From positions 53,916-117,915 of the forward strand of contig CANLGD010000002.1 in NCBI GenBank assembly GCA_947490145.1: 64,000 bases of DNA. The letters are read 5' to 3'. Origin of the DNA: Flavobacteriia bacterium. GTDB lineage: Bacteria; Bacteroidota; Bacteroidia; Flavobacteriales_D; Crocinitomicaceae. The position numbers and the translations under genes were made by a program. The notes beneath the pieces were generated by a model. The model made no database searches, was not told the DNA's origin, and saw only the letters and a list, made by a program, of their open reading frames with translations. Of the stretch, positions 41,552 to 50,992 are shown one piece after another; the stretch's first letter is position 1; each line of letters begins with the position of its first letter.

Positions 41552-44128
41552 ATGAAGCATATTTTTCTTTTATTTATCGGTTTGGTTTTAAGTTCTTACA
41601 ACTTTTCTCAAGATGATTCAACAAAAAACCTTAATTCAGGAACTTCAATTCAATTGGGTGAAGATGAACTTTTCTCTTACAAGAACCCAAAAGAATACGA
41701 AATCGGTCCAATCAGAATTGATGGAGCAGATAATTATGATCATCAAGCGATTAGGTTAATTTCAGGATTGAGACAAGGACAGAAAATTACTATTCCAGGT
41801 GAAAAAATAACAAAAGCTATCAAAAATTTGTGGGATGAAGGCATTTTTTCTGATGTTGAAATTTCTGCTGAAAAAGAAATTAATGGAATAATTTATTTAG
41901 TAATTTCACTTAAACCGAGACCAAAACTTTCACGTTTTAAATTTGAAGGAGTAAATAAAAGAGAAGCAGATAAATTAAGGGAAGAAATCACTCTTTTCTC
42001 AGGTAAGACCGTTACTGAAAATTTGGTATTCAATACCCAAAATAAGATCAAAGGATATTTTAGAGAAAAAGGGTATTATACGGTTAAAGTTCAAATAAAA
42101 AGAAGTCAAGATGTGATGATGAACGACGCTGAAATGTTCAACATCAGCATAACGAAAGGCAAAAAAGTAAAAATTGGAGAACTTGTAATTGAGGGAAATA
42201 CAACCATTAAACCATGGAAGTTGAGAATGGCAATGAAAGATACCAAGCAAAGGGCCTTTTGGAGATTTTTCAAGCGTTCAAAGTTTAATATTACTGCTTT
42301 TGAAAGAGATAAATTAGCATTAATTAGTAAATTTAATGGAATTGGTTTAAGAGATGCAGCAGTAGACTTTGATACGGTTTACATGCTTGATGAAAAAAAT
42401 CTATTTGTTAAAGTAAAAATAAATGAAGGTAAAAAATATTTCTTCGGAAATGTTGAATGGATAGGAAATACAAAATTTAGAAGTGGTTACTTAGATACTA
42501 TTTTTGGAATAAAGTATGGAGATACTTATGACAAACCACTTTTAGATCAGCGTTTGAACATGAGTCAAGATGGTCGTGATATATCGTCACTTTATATGGA
42601 CAGAGGATATTTATTTTTTCAGATAAACGCAATTGAAACACAGGTCAAAGATAATTATATTTCTTATCAAATGCGAATAATTGAAGGAAAAGAGGCTCGT
42701 GTAAAAAGAATTATTATAAAAGGAAATACCAAAACGAATGAACACGTAATTCGTCGAGAAATAAGAACAAAACCAGGTGATTTATTTAATAGAAATGATA
42801 TCATTCGAACTCAAAGGGAACTTTCTCAACTTGGATATTTCAATGATCAAGCATTTCAAATAAATCCAATGCCTAATCCACAAGATGGAACAGTTGATAT
42901 TGAGTATGTAGTAGAAGAAAAATCATCGGATCAAATTGAACTTTCTGGGGGTTATGGTGCCAATCGAATTATTGGAACTTTGGGTTTAACATTTAATAAT
43001 TTCTCGATTCAAAATACCTTTAAAAAGCACGCATGGTCACCACTTCCATCAGGTGATGGACAACGACTGTCAATTCGTGCGCAATCAAATGGGCGTTTTT
43101 ATCAGGGGTATAATTTTTCATTTACTGAGCCTTGGATGGGTGGAAAAAAACCAAATTCATTTTCAACGTGGGTAAACCATACGCAATTTTCCCAATCTGG
43201 AAATGTAAGTAAAAATGCAGAAGGCTACCAAGGTGTTGCAATTACAGGAGCAGGAATTGGTTTGGGAAGAAGAAAAAAAATACCTGATGATTATTTTAGC
43301 GCTTATTATGAATTCGCATATCAATATTATGATGTTAGAAATTCATCTTCATTGTTCCCAAATTTTAGTAATGGTTTTTCAAATGATATCAGTTTAAAAT
43401 ATTCCTTACAAAGAAATTCAGTCGATAGTCCAATTTATCCAAAAGAAGGATCTAAATTATCGTTTACAGCAAAAAGTTCAATTCCATATTCACTCTTAGA
43501 TAATACGGACGATTATTCTGCATTAACAGCACAAGAGAAATACAAATTCTTGGAATACTATAAAATTAAATTTACTGGAGAATGGTTCTTGCCTTTAACT
43601 ACGGATAAAAAATTGGTTTTAATGCCTAGAGTTGGTTTGGGCTTTATGGGTAATTTTAGCGCAAGTAAAGGACTTTCACCTTTTGAGCGTTTTTATTTAG
43701 GAGGTAATGGATTAACAGGGACCAATCAATTTGGAGGTCGTGAAATTATTGCTTTAAGAGGTTATGAAGATAATAGCTTATCTTCTAGTAATGGTGATCC
43801 AATTATTGCAAAATATACTATGGAATTGCGTTATCCAATCTCTTTAAATCCGCAAGCTACATTTTATGTGTTAGCTTTTGGAGAAGCTGGAAATACTTAT
43901 TCTTCTGCTCTAAAATTTAATCCATTTAATGTGAAAAAAGCCGCAGGTATTGGTGTTAGAGTTTTCTTGCCAATGTTTGGTATGCTCGGATTAGATTACG
44001 GTTGGGGATTCGATCAATTAGATCCGCATGCTTCTGGCTACAGAGGTGCTAGTGATGATTCAATTCAACAGAAAGGATACTATGGTAAATTGAATTTTAC
44101 TATTGGTATGAATTTAGGAGAACTTTGA
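41552..44128 (+). CDS. bamA: Outer membrane protein assembly factor BamA
   Basis: Omp85-family core of the machine that folds barrels into the outer membrane. The 858 residues comprise a signal peptide (about 1-19), five POTRA repeats (about 50-465; for example DGADNYDHQAIRLISGLRQG, FEGVNKREADKLREE, IEGNTTIKPWKLR, IKGNTKTNEHVIRREIR) and a 16-strand barrel from DQIELSGGYGA to the end, with the Omp85 region SPFERFYLGGNGL and the RGY motif in ALRGYED. The terminal residue is not Phe, but the last strand NFTIGMNLGEL is amphipathic. It lies six bases after uppS and upstream of two Skp-like genes. Confidence 0.96.
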   Translation: MKHIFLLFIGLVLSSYNFSQDDSTKNLNSGTSIQLGEDELFSYKNPKEYEIGPIRIDGADNYDHQAIRLISGLRQGQKITIPGEKITKAIKNLWDEGIFSDVEISAEKEINGIIYLVISLKPRPKLSRFKFEGVNKREADKLREEITLFSGKTVTENLVFNTQNKIKGYFREKGYYTVKVQIKRSQDVMMNDAEMFNISITKGKKVKIGELVIEGNTTIKPWKLRMAMKDTKQRAFWRFFKRSKFNITAFERDKLALISKFNGIGLRDAAVDFDTVYMLDEKNLFVKVKINEGKKYFFGNVEWIGNTKFRSGYLDTIFGIKYGDTYDKPLLDQRLNMSQDGRDISSLYMDRGYLFFQINAIETQVKDNYISYQMRIIEGKEARVKRIIIKGNTKTNEHVIRREIRTKPGDLFNRNDIIRTQRELSQLGYFNDQAFQINPMPNPQDGTVDIEYVVEEKSSDQIELSGGYGANRIIGTLGLTFNNFSIQNTFKKHAWSPLPSGDGQRLSIRAQSNGRFYQGYNFSFTEPWMGGKKPNSFSTWVNHTQFSQSGNVSKNAEGYQGVAITGAGIGLGRRKKIPDDYFSAYYEFAYQYYDVRNSSSLFPNFSNGFSNDISLKYSLQRNSVDSPIYPKEGSKLSFTAKSSIPYSLLDNTDDYSALTAQEKYKFLEYYKIKFTGEWFLPLTTDKKLVLMPRVGLGFMGNFSASKGLSPFERFYLGGNGLTGTNQFGGREIIALRGYEDNSLSSSNGDPIIAKYTMELRYPISLNPQATFYVLAFGEAGNTYSSALKFNPFNVKKAAGIGVRVFLPMFGMLGLDYGWGFDQLDPHASGYRGASDDSIQQKGYYGKLNFTIGMNLGEL

Positions 44129-44281
44129 TTAGACATAGGACTAAAAGAAGCAAGACATAAGACTAGACAGATTTGGAAGTTCTATGTTAACTTTTTTAAT
44201 TTGTATTCAGTGAATTATTTTTTAAAGTTGTTTAAAAGTCTTTGAGCGCAGCGGTCTTGAATCTTTTAGTCTTTTGTCTAA
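44129..44281. repeat. Long intergenic inverted repeat after bamA
   Basis: ttagacataggactaaaag (44129-44147) pairs with cttttagtcttttgtctaa (44263-44281), with two mismatches, starting on the last base of the bamA stop region and enclosing further agtcttgaatct-type words. It separates bamA from the promoter of the Skp pair. Confidence 0.6.
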
Positions 44282-44298
44282 GTAAAGCAATAAAAGTG

Positions 44299-44306
44299 TA
44301 TATTTG
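44299..44306 (+). promoter_or_regulatory. -7 promoter element for the skp pair
   Basis: TATATTTG, an exact match, with TTG at 44274-44276 (22-base spacing); the ATG is at 44331. Confidence 0.6.
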
Positions 44307-44330
44307 TCGTTTTTTGACTAAAATTAAGTT

Positions 44331-44852
44331 ATGAAGTTATTAATTGCTAGTGTACTTTTGATTTTTGGCACAACCTTTGTCAGTATATCTCAAAAGTATG
44401 CATACATAGATTCTGAGTATATTTTGGAAAACGTTCCAGAGTATAAAGATGCTAAAGAAAAATTGGATAAATTGGCAGAACGTTGGACAAAGGAAATTGA
44501 AGATCGCTACGCAGATTTAAAAAAGAAAAAAGAAGCATTTGCCAGAGAAGAGGTTCTTTTGCCAGCTGAAGAAAAGAAAAAAAGAATTGAAGATATTGAA
44601 AAATTAGAATTAGAAGCAATTCAAATGCAAACAGTTCGATTTGGTGTTGCAGGCGATTATTTTCAAAAACGTCAAGAATTAATAAAACCAATTCAAGACC
44701 TTGTATTTGAAGCGATGCAAAAAGTTGCATCAAAAAAAACATACTCTTTTGTCTTTGATAAAGCTAATCAAAGTAATTTAGTGTATGCGGATAGTAAATT
44801 TGACATTAGTAATGAAGTATTAAAAGAAATGGGTTATACACCCGCAAAGTAA
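44331..44852 (+). CDS. OmpH/Skp-family periplasmic chaperone, first copy
   Basis: Periplasmic chaperone that holds unfolded outer-membrane proteins for BamA. The 173 residues have a signal peptide (about 1-20), the family opening KYAYIDSEYILENVPEYKDA, and a long charged helical tentacle (about 40-110, rich in Lys and Glu) before the closing YSFVFDKAN and VLKEMGYTP. A second, diverged copy follows 30 bases later. Encoding next to bamA supports the role. Confidence 0.92.
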   Translation: MKLLIASVLLIFGTTFVSISQKYAYIDSEYILENVPEYKDAKEKLDKLAERWTKEIEDRYADLKKKKEAFAREEVLLPAEEKKKRIEDIEKLELEAIQMQTVRFGVAGDYFQKRQELIKPIQDLVFEAMQKVASKKTYSFVFDKANQSNLVYADSKFDISNEVLKEMGYTPAK

Positions 44853-44882
44853 ATAAAACAAAAACCATAAATTAAACGAAAA

Positions 44883-45410
44883 ATGAAAAGAATAGTATTT
44901 TTACTTGTAACAATTATCTCATTAAGTTCATTAATGAATCAAGCAGCAGCGCAAACTAAAATTGCACATGTGAATTCCCAAAAATTATTAGATACCTTAC
45001 CTTCACGTAAAATGGCTATGAAAACATTACAAGAATTTGAAACTGCTGGAGTGAGTGAATTAAAAGAAATGGAAGATGACTTACAAAAAGCATATACAAA
45101 ATATGTTGCTGAAAAAGATAAATTATCTCCAGTAATGCAACAGTATGAAGAAGAAAGACTTCAGAAAAAACAATATGCTATGCAACAACGTGAGCAAGAA
45201 TTACAGCAACAAATTTCTAATTTAGGAAATGATTTAAATGCTCCAATCTTAAAAAGAGTTCAAAAAGCAGTTGACATTGTTTCTGAAAGAAAAAAATTAA
45301 ATTACGTAATTGATGAAACTGTGACGCTTTATTTCAAAGGAGGAACTGATATTACTGCAGAGGTCTTAACTGAATTGTTGAAATTAGATGCTGAAGAAAC
45401 AAAAAAATAA
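44883..45410 (+). CDS. OmpH/Skp-family periplasmic chaperone, second copy
   Basis: A 175-residue protein with a signal peptide (about 1-23, ending NQAAAQ), the Skp-like start TKIAHVNSQKLLDTLPSRK and a charged, glutamine-rich helical arm (about 55-120) ahead of LNYVIDE and ITAEVLTELLKLD. It shares layout but little sequence with the preceding copy, so the two may hold different clients or form mixed trimers. Followed by a terminator. Confidence 0.92.
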   Translation: MKRIVFLLVTIISLSSLMNQAAAQTKIAHVNSQKLLDTLPSRKMAMKTLQEFETAGVSELKEMEDDLQKAYTKYVAEKDKLSPVMQQYEEERLQKKQYAMQQREQELQQQISNLGNDLNAPILKRVQKAVDIVSERKKLNYVIDETVTLYFKGGTDITAEVLTELLKLDAEETKK

Positions 45411-45433
45411 GAATTTAATTCTGAAATAAATTT

Positions 45434-45461
45434 AAAGCGATCAAAATTTGGTCGCTTTTTT
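45434..45461 (+). terminator. Terminator of the skp pair
   Basis: The 11-bp stem aaagcgatcaa (45434-45444) with ttggtcgcttt (45448-45458), one T-G pair, then T run. Confidence 0.85.
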
Positions 45462-45481
45462 AATTTTTAAACCATAAGAAG

Positions 45482-45706
45482 ATGTCAAAAACAAAAATTA
45501 CAATCAATAATAACGGTTCAATGAGAATCGAAGGAGATTTCGAAATAATTGATAAAACAGGAACAAATTATGACTTGGGAGGAAGAGAAATTATTTCAAT
45601 CTGCCGTTGTGGTTTATCACAAAACAAACCATTCTGTGATGGTGCGCATAATGGCCGTTTCGAGCATGAAGCAATAGCATTTGCTTTACCACCAAAAAAA
45701 GTTTAA
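45482..45706 (+). CDS. CDGSH-type iron-sulfur protein
   Basis: A 74-residue mitoNEET-like 2Fe-2S protein. The cluster ligands are C41 and C43 in CRCGLSQNKP, C52 in FCDGAH and H56, the three-Cys, one-His set that makes this cluster redox-active and acid-labile. No signal peptide or membrane anchor, so it is cytosolic, unlike the animal mitoNEET. The partner is unknown. Confidence 0.95.
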   Translation: MSKTKITINNNGSMRIEGDFEIIDKTGTNYDLGGREIISICRCGLSQNKPFCDGAHNGRFEHEAIAFALPPKKV

Positions 45707-45752
45707 TTTTAAAACTAGGCAGTTTATAGAATGATTTGTATAAACTGTTTAT

Positions 45753-46484
45753 TTATTCATAAGTCTTGCTTGAGTCAGAAACCATTTCATTGATTTCTTG
45801 CATTTCTTCGTCCGTTAGATAGCGCCATTCTCCAATAGGAATATCTAGTTTGATGTTCATAATGCGAACTCGTTGTAAACTAAAAACATCATAGCCTAAA
45901 TATTCGCACATGCGACGAATTTGTCTGTTTAAACCTTGCGTTAAAATAATTCTAAAATCAAATTTATTGATTTGCTCCACAAAACATTGACGTGTCATAG
46001 TATCTAAAATAGGTACTCCATTTCCCATTTTTTCAATGAAATCTTTTGTAATTGCTCTTGTAACCGAAACAATGTATTCTTTTTCATGGTTATTTCTAGC
46101 ACGTAAAATCTTGTTGACAATATCTCCATCGTTGGTTAAAAAAATTAAACCTTCACTCGGTTTGTCAAGCCTTCCAATCGGAAAAATTCGACTTGGATAG
46201 TTTATGTAATCAATGATATTGTCAGGTTCAACATGCGTATCTGTTGTACAAACAATTCCAACTGGTTTGTTGAAAGCGATGTAAACTGGTTTCACTTTTG
46301 GTGCTGAAATTAGTTCACCATCTACACGAACTTCGTCATTTGGTGAAATTTTAGTTCCCATTTCTGGAACAATTCCATTTAAAGTTACTCTTCCTTGGTC
46401 GATTAATTTATCCGCTGCTCTGCGAGAACAATATCCAACTTCACTTAAATATTTATTTATTCTTACTGAATCTTTTTCTTCCAT
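45753..46484 (-). CDS. 23S rRNA pseudouridine synthase, RluF-like
   Basis: RsuA/RluB/RluE/RluF-family pseudouridine synthase. The 243 residues have an N-terminal S4 RNA-binding domain (RINKYLSEVGYCSRRAADKLI), the catalytic motif IGRLDKPSEGL with D107, and the closing TQGLNRQIRRMCEYLGY. Sequence style is that of RluF, which modifies U2604 of 23S rRNA. The start is ATG 46484; the frame runs upstream to a TTG inside an intergenic inverted repeat and is not used. Confidence 0.93.
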   Translation of the reverse strand: MEEKDSVRINKYLSEVGYCSRRAADKLIDQGRVTLNGIVPEMGTKISPNDEVRVDGELISAPKVKPVYIAFNKPVGIVCTTDTHVEPDNIIDYINYPSRIFPIGRLDKPSEGLIFLTNDGDIVNKILRARNNHEKEYIVSVTRAITKDFIEKMGNGVPILDTMTRQCFVEQINKFDFRIILTQGLNRQIRRMCEYLGYDVFSLQRVRIMNIKLDIPIGEWRYLTDEEMQEINEMVSDSSKTYE

Positions 46485-46509
46485 TATTTTTTTGGATATT
46501 TCGACCACA

Positions 46510-46554
46510 AGATTCAAAAGTCAGGACTTAATAGCTGTCTTGACTTTTGAATCT
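46510..46554. repeat. Intergenic inverted repeat (gattcaaaagtcaagac family)
   Basis: Arms agattcaaaagtcaggac (46510-46527) and gtcttgacttttgaatct (46537-46554), 18 bp with one mismatch and a 9-base loop, 26 bases upstream of the rluF-like start. Confidence 0.8.
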
Positions 46555-46592
46555 TATAGTTTTTTGTCTAATGTCTCTAAGTCTTATGTTCG

Positions 46593-48170
46593 TTACTGTG
46601 GTATATCAAATTCTATTTCTGTTTCCCAATTTGCTCTTACTTTCACTTTTTCAGGGAAATGTAATACTTTTTCCGCCTGTTTTCTTTCAAAAACTGAACT
46701 TGGATCCCATTTTAAATTAGAATTTTTATCCTTAATAATTCTAAAACTGTATTCACCAGGCTCTAAAAGAGAAACTAAAGGTATTTCCTTTAAAGAAATA
46801 TCAGTTTTCGTTAAAACAACTTTTCCATTTAAAATGAACTCAACATAGGAATATGCAGGTAAAGAAATTGATTTAAAAAGCAAAGAACCAAATTCTCTCT
46901 CTGATTTATTAATAAAGTCGAATTTTAATTTTTCATTTAAAATTGTGTCTTTAAAAATTATCGAACTTGAATTAAATGTAATTGAAATATTCTTATTTAG
47001 CGTATCTGGTAATTTATAAACTAAAGTATTTTTATCATAAGTTATATTACCACTTAAGATTATTGAATCGATGTCCATACAAGTGATTAAAGTAGAATCA
47101 ATTGCCACAATTTGATTAGCAAATAATATCATAAAAGATTTACTTTTTGTAATATCCTTGTTTGAGGGTTGAATTTCTGTAAAAGTTGTAGCCTTTTTAT
47201 TGTCTAGTACCTTAAAATTTAAAGTGTCATTTTTTGTTTGTGAATTAGCAATTATTCTAAAATCTTCTGAAGGAATTTCTGGCAATAAAATAGAAATTGA
47301 ATCAGTTGAATAATAAAATAAGGACGAACTTTCAATTTTTGTTTCCTTTTCAGTCGTTTTTAAAGTAAAATCTGTTTCATCTAAAGGATATGTAGCAGCA
47401 ATTTTTATAAGTTTAGGGTAAATGTAAGACTTGCTAGTAATTTTTTTTGCTTTAGAATTAATAGAAATTAATAGTTGTGTCGAATCAAAAATTGTTGGAT
47501 TAAGGTCTGACAAACGCAACAAACTGTCCTTAAAACCAACTTTTTCAGTAACTTGATAAATCATGTCTTTGTTTTCGTCGTGGAATGCATAAACTTTAAA
47601 TTTGCCTTCCTTTAAATAAGTCACTTTGAATTCTCCTTTTTCATCTGTCTTTGCAAAATAAAGCGGTTTTGAAACATTAATTGTATCAGTTTCTTGATAC
47701 AAACCCACTAAAATATTTTTTAATTTTTCGCCGGAATAAGCATCAACAACTATACCTGAATAACTAAAGGTGTCTAATTTATCGCCAGTTGAAAAAACAT
47801 AATGCATTAAACTATCGTTAGATTCAGTAATATCTTGTATTGCAGAGTTGAACGTAATGTGATACGTAGTTTGTTTTTCAAAATTTCCTTCTAAATCTAA
47901 AATAACTTTTTTCTTATCAACTTTTGTAGAAATTTTTATTCCTTTCGGAACTATAATTATATTTTCAATTGGATTATTTAATTTTATGTATTCATCAAAT
48001 TCTATAACTATTCTTTTAGAAGTGAAATATAAATTTTCGTTTGGCGGTTCTATTTCTTTAATTATAGGTGCAATAAAATCTTTCGTTCCACCAGAAATTT
48101 CTCCTACTTGTGCGCAAGAATTAAGAATTAGCAAAATTATTCCAAAAGCTATGTAAGAAAAATTTTTCAT
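46593..48170 (-). CDS. Lipoprotein with Ig-like (SbsA-type) domain
   Basis: A 525-residue lipoprotein (C19 in LILNSCAQ). The opening GEISGGTKDFIAPIIKEIEPP and the domain FTSKRIVIEFDEYIKL is a bacterial Ig-like (Big_5/SbsA) module that recurs widely in Bacteroidota lipoproteins. A carboxypeptidase-regulatory-like segment follows (YSGIVVDAYSGEKLKNILVGLY, split; FHDENKD). The rest is beta-rich. The start overlaps the upstream fRMsr stop by four bases (ATGA, 48167-48170), which fixes the ATG and indicates coupled translation. The function is unknown; it is likely anchored in the envelope. Confidence 0.82.
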   Translation of the reverse strand: MKNFSYIAFGIILLILNSCAQVGEISGGTKDFIAPIIKEIEPPNENLYFTSKRIVIEFDEYIKLNNPIENIIIVPKGIKISTKVDKKKVILDLEGNFEKQTTYHITFNSAIQDITESNDSLMHYVFSTGDKLDTFSYSGIVVDAYSGEKLKNILVGLYQETDTINVSKPLYFAKTDEKGEFKVTYLKEGKFKVYAFHDENKDMIYQVTEKVGFKDSLLRLSDLNPTIFDSTQLLISINSKAKKITSKSYIYPKLIKIAATYPLDETDFTLKTTEKETKIESSSLFYYSTDSISILLPEIPSEDFRIIANSQTKNDTLNFKVLDNKKATTFTEIQPSNKDITKSKSFMILFANQIVAIDSTLITCMDIDSIILSGNITYDKNTLVYKLPDTLNKNISITFNSSSIIFKDTILNEKLKFDFINKSEREFGSLLFKSISLPAYSYVEFILNGKVVLTKTDISLKEIPLVSLLEPGEYSFRIIKDKNSNLKWDPSSVFERKQAEKVLHFPEKVKVRANWETEIEFDIPQ

Positions 48171-48646
48171 GCAAAGCTTGAAATCCATGAGCAAATTTCT
48201 TCTAAATGAACTTTATCAACTTCATCAAAATCATTTAATTGATCACTGTCAACATCTAAAACTCCAATCACTGAATTATCTTTTAAGATTGGAACAACGA
48301 TTTCACTTTTTGATAGTGAGCTGCAAGCAATGTGATCCGGAAATTTGTCAACATCTTCTACTAAAATTGTTTGCTTTTTTTGCCAAGAAGTACCGCAAAC
48401 ACCACTTCCCAAAGCAATTCGCGTGCAAGCAACATTTCCTTGGAAGGGAGCCAAAACCAATTCGTCTTTTTTTACCCAATAAAAACCTACCCAGAAAAAG
48501 TTAAAAGTTGATTTTAAAGCAGCAGAGATATTCGCTAAATTTGCAGTCATATCTTTCTCTTTACCAATCAATGCTTTTAATTGAGGTAAAAGTGAAGTAT
48601 ATTTTTCCGCTTTTGTTTCTCCTAAAATAAATAAATCTTCCGACAT
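48167..48646 (-). CDS. Free methionine-(R)-sulfoxide reductase, GAF-domain type
   Basis: Cytosolic enzyme repairing free methionine-R-sulfoxide. The 159-residue GAF domain carries the reductase signature APFQGNVACTRIALGSGVCG and the later FPDHIACSS. The three catalytic and resolving cysteines are C74, C84 and C108, matching the spacing known in fRMsr, so an active enzyme is expected rather than a sensor GAF domain. Coupled to the downstream Ig-like lipoprotein by an ATGA overlap. Own promoter at 48664-48671. Confidence 0.93.
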   Translation of the reverse strand: MSEDLFILGETKAEKYTSLLPQLKALIGKEKDMTANLANISAALKSTFNFFWVGFYWVKKDELVLAPFQGNVACTRIALGSGVCGTSWQKKQTILVEDVDKFPDHIACSSLSKSEIVVPILKDNSVIGVLDVDSDQLNDFDEVDKVHLEEICSWISSFA

Positions 48647-48663
48647 TAAAATGTAATTTATTA

Positions 48664-48671
48664 CAAAGATA
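48664..48671 (-). promoter_or_regulatory. -7 promoter element of the fRMsr gene
   Basis: Minus-strand TATCTTTG, an exact match, 17 bases before the ATG at 48646. Confidence 0.6.
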
Positions 48672-48750
48672 CATTGAATATGCTAAAAATTTGTGTTAAT
48701 TTGTAAAATATTTAAGGAATTATCTACATTATTATTTAAAATTTAACAAG

Positions 48751-49002
48751 ATGAAATATATTTATTTTTCAATTTTAGTCTTACTTTTTTCCTGTGGAAC
48801 AAAAGATACAAAAATCTGTGATTGTCTAGTAGCTGGAGAAAGTTTAAATAAATTTTCTGCAAAAATGATGCTTAAAGATGCTGGTTCTGCGGATTTGAAA
48901 GAAATGACTAAACTCAAGGAAAATAAAAGAAAAAAATGTGCTGCTTATGAAGCAATGAGTGGAGAAGAAATGCTGAAATTAAAAGCAAATTGCAGTAAAT
49001 GA
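48751..49002 (+). CDS. Small lipoprotein
   Basis: An 83-residue protein with a lipobox (LLFSC, C15) and a short, charged, probably helical mature part with two further cysteine pairs (KICDCLVAGE, KRKKCAAYEA, KANCSK). Small helical lipoproteins of this kind are widespread in Bacteroidota. It is divergent from fRMsr. No function is known to me. Confidence 0.7.
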   Translation: MKYIYFSILVLLFSCGTKDTKICDCLVAGESLNKFSAKMMLKDAGSADLKEMTKLKENKRKKCAAYEAMSGEEMLKLKANCSK

Positions 49003-49152
49003 TTGAATGTCTTGGATTTTTACCATTTTGAAGTTTAGAAAACTTAAGATTTGGTAAGTTCAATTGTTTAGAGGTGCCGAAACTGCATTTGAAAGGTTTT
49101 TACACTTAGAATTTTAATCAAGCTTTTTTTCACTTTTCTAAGCTACTAAGTG

Positions 49153-49332
49153 GTTAAAGTTTATAAAATTGTTTCTTATAAAATTTACAATACTCAAGGA
49201 AAATGGTTAATTTTGTCGAATACAATCAGTATAATAAAAATGGAATTTCTATTGAACATTTAATTCCGGGAATTTATTTTGTGTGATTGAAGGAGTTGAT
49301 ATCAACAAAAAGTTCAAGATAATTAAACAATG
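49153..49332 (+). pseudogene. Decayed T9SS sorting-domain tail before pdxJ
   Basis: Lies in the 327-base gap 49003-49329, whose first 150 bases show nothing else. Joining frames gives KIVSYKIYNTQGK, then MVNFVEYNQYNKNGIS followed by IEHLIPGIYFV, and then [20 protein letters not shown]: the layout of a T9SS type A tail. Two frameshifts, near 49196-49206 and 49275-49290, break it, and no upstream body or start remains. The relic's stop codon TGA overlaps the pdxJ ATG as ATGA (49330-49333), as for a former upstream gene. Confidence 0.7.
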
Positions 49333-50052
49333 AGTCAAACCAAATTAAGTGTAAATGTTAATAAAATAGCCACGATTAGAAATTCTCGAGGTGGCTTATA
49401 CCCAAATGTTGTTCAAGTTTCACAAGATTGCGAACGGTTTGGTGCGAATGGAATTACAGTTCATCCACGTCCTGACGAAAGACATATTACCAAAAAAGAT
49501 GTGTACGATTTGAAAAAAGTTGTTTCAACAGAATTTAACATCGAAGGTTATCCGGACAAGCGATTTATGCAAATTTTGGAAGAAATTAGACCAGAACAAG
49601 CAACTTTAGTTCCAGATCCACCGCATGTTTTGACATCAAATGCAGGTTGGGACACAAAAAAACATTTAGTCGAATTACAAGAAATTATTTCTAAAATTAA
49701 AAGTTTAGGAATTAGAACATCCATTTTTGTGGACACTAATTTGGAAAACATTGAATTTGCGCAAAAAACAGGCTCAGATAGAATTGAATTTTATACAGGT
49801 CCTTATGCGGAAGAATTTCCCATAGACAAAGAAAAAGCGGTTGAACCGTTTGTTAAAGCAGCAATTTATGCCAAAGAATTAGGATTGGGAATCAATGCTG
49901 GACATGATTTGAGTTTAGAAAATTTGCGTTTTTTCAAAGAAAATATTCCTTTTTTGAATGAAGTTTCAATTGGACATGCAATTATTTCTGATGCTTTGTA
50001 TTTTGGCTTAGAAAATACAATTCAGCGCTATTTGTTTTTATTGAGAGATTGA
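49330..50052 (+). CDS. pdxJ: Pyridoxine 5'-phosphate synthase
   Basis: Condenses 1-deoxyxylulose 5-phosphate with 3-amino-2-oxopropyl phosphate to form PNP in DXP-dependent vitamin B6 synthesis. The 240 residues open [18 protein letters not shown] and show [46 protein letters not shown] and [13 protein letters not shown], all diagnostic PdxJ segments. The product supplies cofactor for PLP enzymes such as the one at 4964. Its start overlaps the stop of the decayed sorting-domain relic. Confidence 0.97.
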   Translation: MSQTKLSVNVNKIATIRNSRGGLYPNVVQVSQDCERFGANGITVHPRPDERHITKKDVYDLKKVVSTEFNIEGYPDKRFMQILEEIRPEQATLVPDPPHVLTSNAGWDTKKHLVELQEIISKIKSLGIRTSIFVDTNLENIEFAQKTGSDRIEFYTGPYAEEFPIDKEKAVEPFVKAAIYAKELGLGINAGHDLSLENLRFFKENIPFLNEVSIGHAIISDALYFGLENTIQRYLFLLRD

Positions 50053-50118
50053 CAAGACATGTGACTTTGATTTTCTTAAAAATTTATAACTGATTTATTA
50101 ATCTTATCAAAAAAAAAT

Positions 50119-50126
50119 TATCTTTG
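50119..50126 (+). promoter_or_regulatory. -7 promoter element of the YebC gene
   Basis: TATCTTTG, an exact match, 31 bases before the ATG at 50158. Confidence 0.6.
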
Positions 50127-50157
50127 TGTTTAAATAAAAAAGTTTAAAAAATCAATT

Positions 50158-50868
50158 ATGGGAAGAGCGTTTGAATACCGCAGAGCAACAAAAGAAAAAC
50201 GTTGGGATAAAATGTCAAAATTGTTTCCAAAACTTGGAAAGGCAATTACGATGGCAGCGAAAGAGGGCGGAGGCGATCCAGCGATGAACTCTAAGTTGCG
50301 CACTGCAATTCAAAATGCGAAGGCAGAGAATATGCCTAAAGATAATATTGATAAAGCAATTAAACGTGCCACTCAAAAAGATTTAGCAAGTTTTTCTGAA
50401 ATAAATTATGAAGGAAAAGGACCTCACGGAGTATTGATTTTTGTTGAAAGTGCAACGGATAATCCAACTAGAACTGTTGCTAATGTGAAGTCTTATTTCA
50501 ATAAATCAAATGGTATTGTTGTTCCAAATGGTCAAATGGAATTTATGTTTACCCGAAAATCTGTTTTTGAAATCAATAAAACGGATGGACTTGACCCAGA
50601 AGAGTTAGAATTTAGTTTAATTGATGCTGGTTGCAACGAAATTGAAGTGGAAGAAGATAGAATTGTAATTTATGGCGATTTCACTTCTTTTGGAACGCTG
50701 TCAGCTGCAATTGAGGAACTTAATTTAGAAGTTTTAAAATCTAGTTTGAAAAGAATTCCAACAACTCCAGTTGAGTTTACGGAAGAACAATTGGTTGATA
50801 TCGAAAAATTATTGGATAAAATTGAAGACGATGACGATGTACAACAAGTATTTACTAACATAGCTTAA
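50158..50868 (+). CDS. YebC/PmpR-family protein
   Basis: A 236-residue conserved protein opening [19 protein letters not shown] and showing [33 protein letters not shown] and the [17 protein letters not shown] stretch, all typical of the family. Members act as DNA-binding regulators or, as shown for some, in translation at polyproline stalls. Genes for RuvC or RuvA, often adjacent in other phyla, are absent here. Cytosolic. Confidence 0.95.
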   Translation: MGRAFEYRRATKEKRWDKMSKLFPKLGKAITMAAKEGGGDPAMNSKLRTAIQNAKAENMPKDNIDKAIKRATQKDLASFSEINYEGKGPHGVLIFVESATDNPTRTVANVKSYFNKSNGIVVPNGQMEFMFTRKSVFEINKTDGLDPEELEFSLIDAGCNEIEVEEDRIVIYGDFTSFGTLSAAIEELNLEVLKSSLKRIPTTPVEFTEEQLVDIEKLLDKIEDDDDVQQVFTNIA

Positions 50869-50900
50869 TTAGACATCAGGATATAAAGACTTTAAGGTAT

Positions 50901-50950
50901 CAAGATTCAAAAGTCAAGACTTTAAATTTCGTCTTGGCTTCTGTATCTTG
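50901..50950. repeat. Intergenic inverted repeat (gattcaaaagtcaagac family)
   Basis: Arms caagattcaaaagtcaagac (50901-50920) and gtcttggcttctgtatcttg (50931-50950), 20 bp with three mismatches. Outer words catcaggatataaagac and aaatcctgaagtgttatatc partly extend the pairing. It ends 42 bases before the RDD gene. Confidence 0.75.
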
Positions 50951-50992
50951 AAGTCCTAAAATCCTGAAGTGTTATATCTTAATAACTAATTA

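Noticed and set aside
46492..46848. 118-codon plus-strand frame across the intergenic repeat and the Ig-like lipoprotein
   Set aside because: Antisense to a well-supported gene and composed partly of repeat words.
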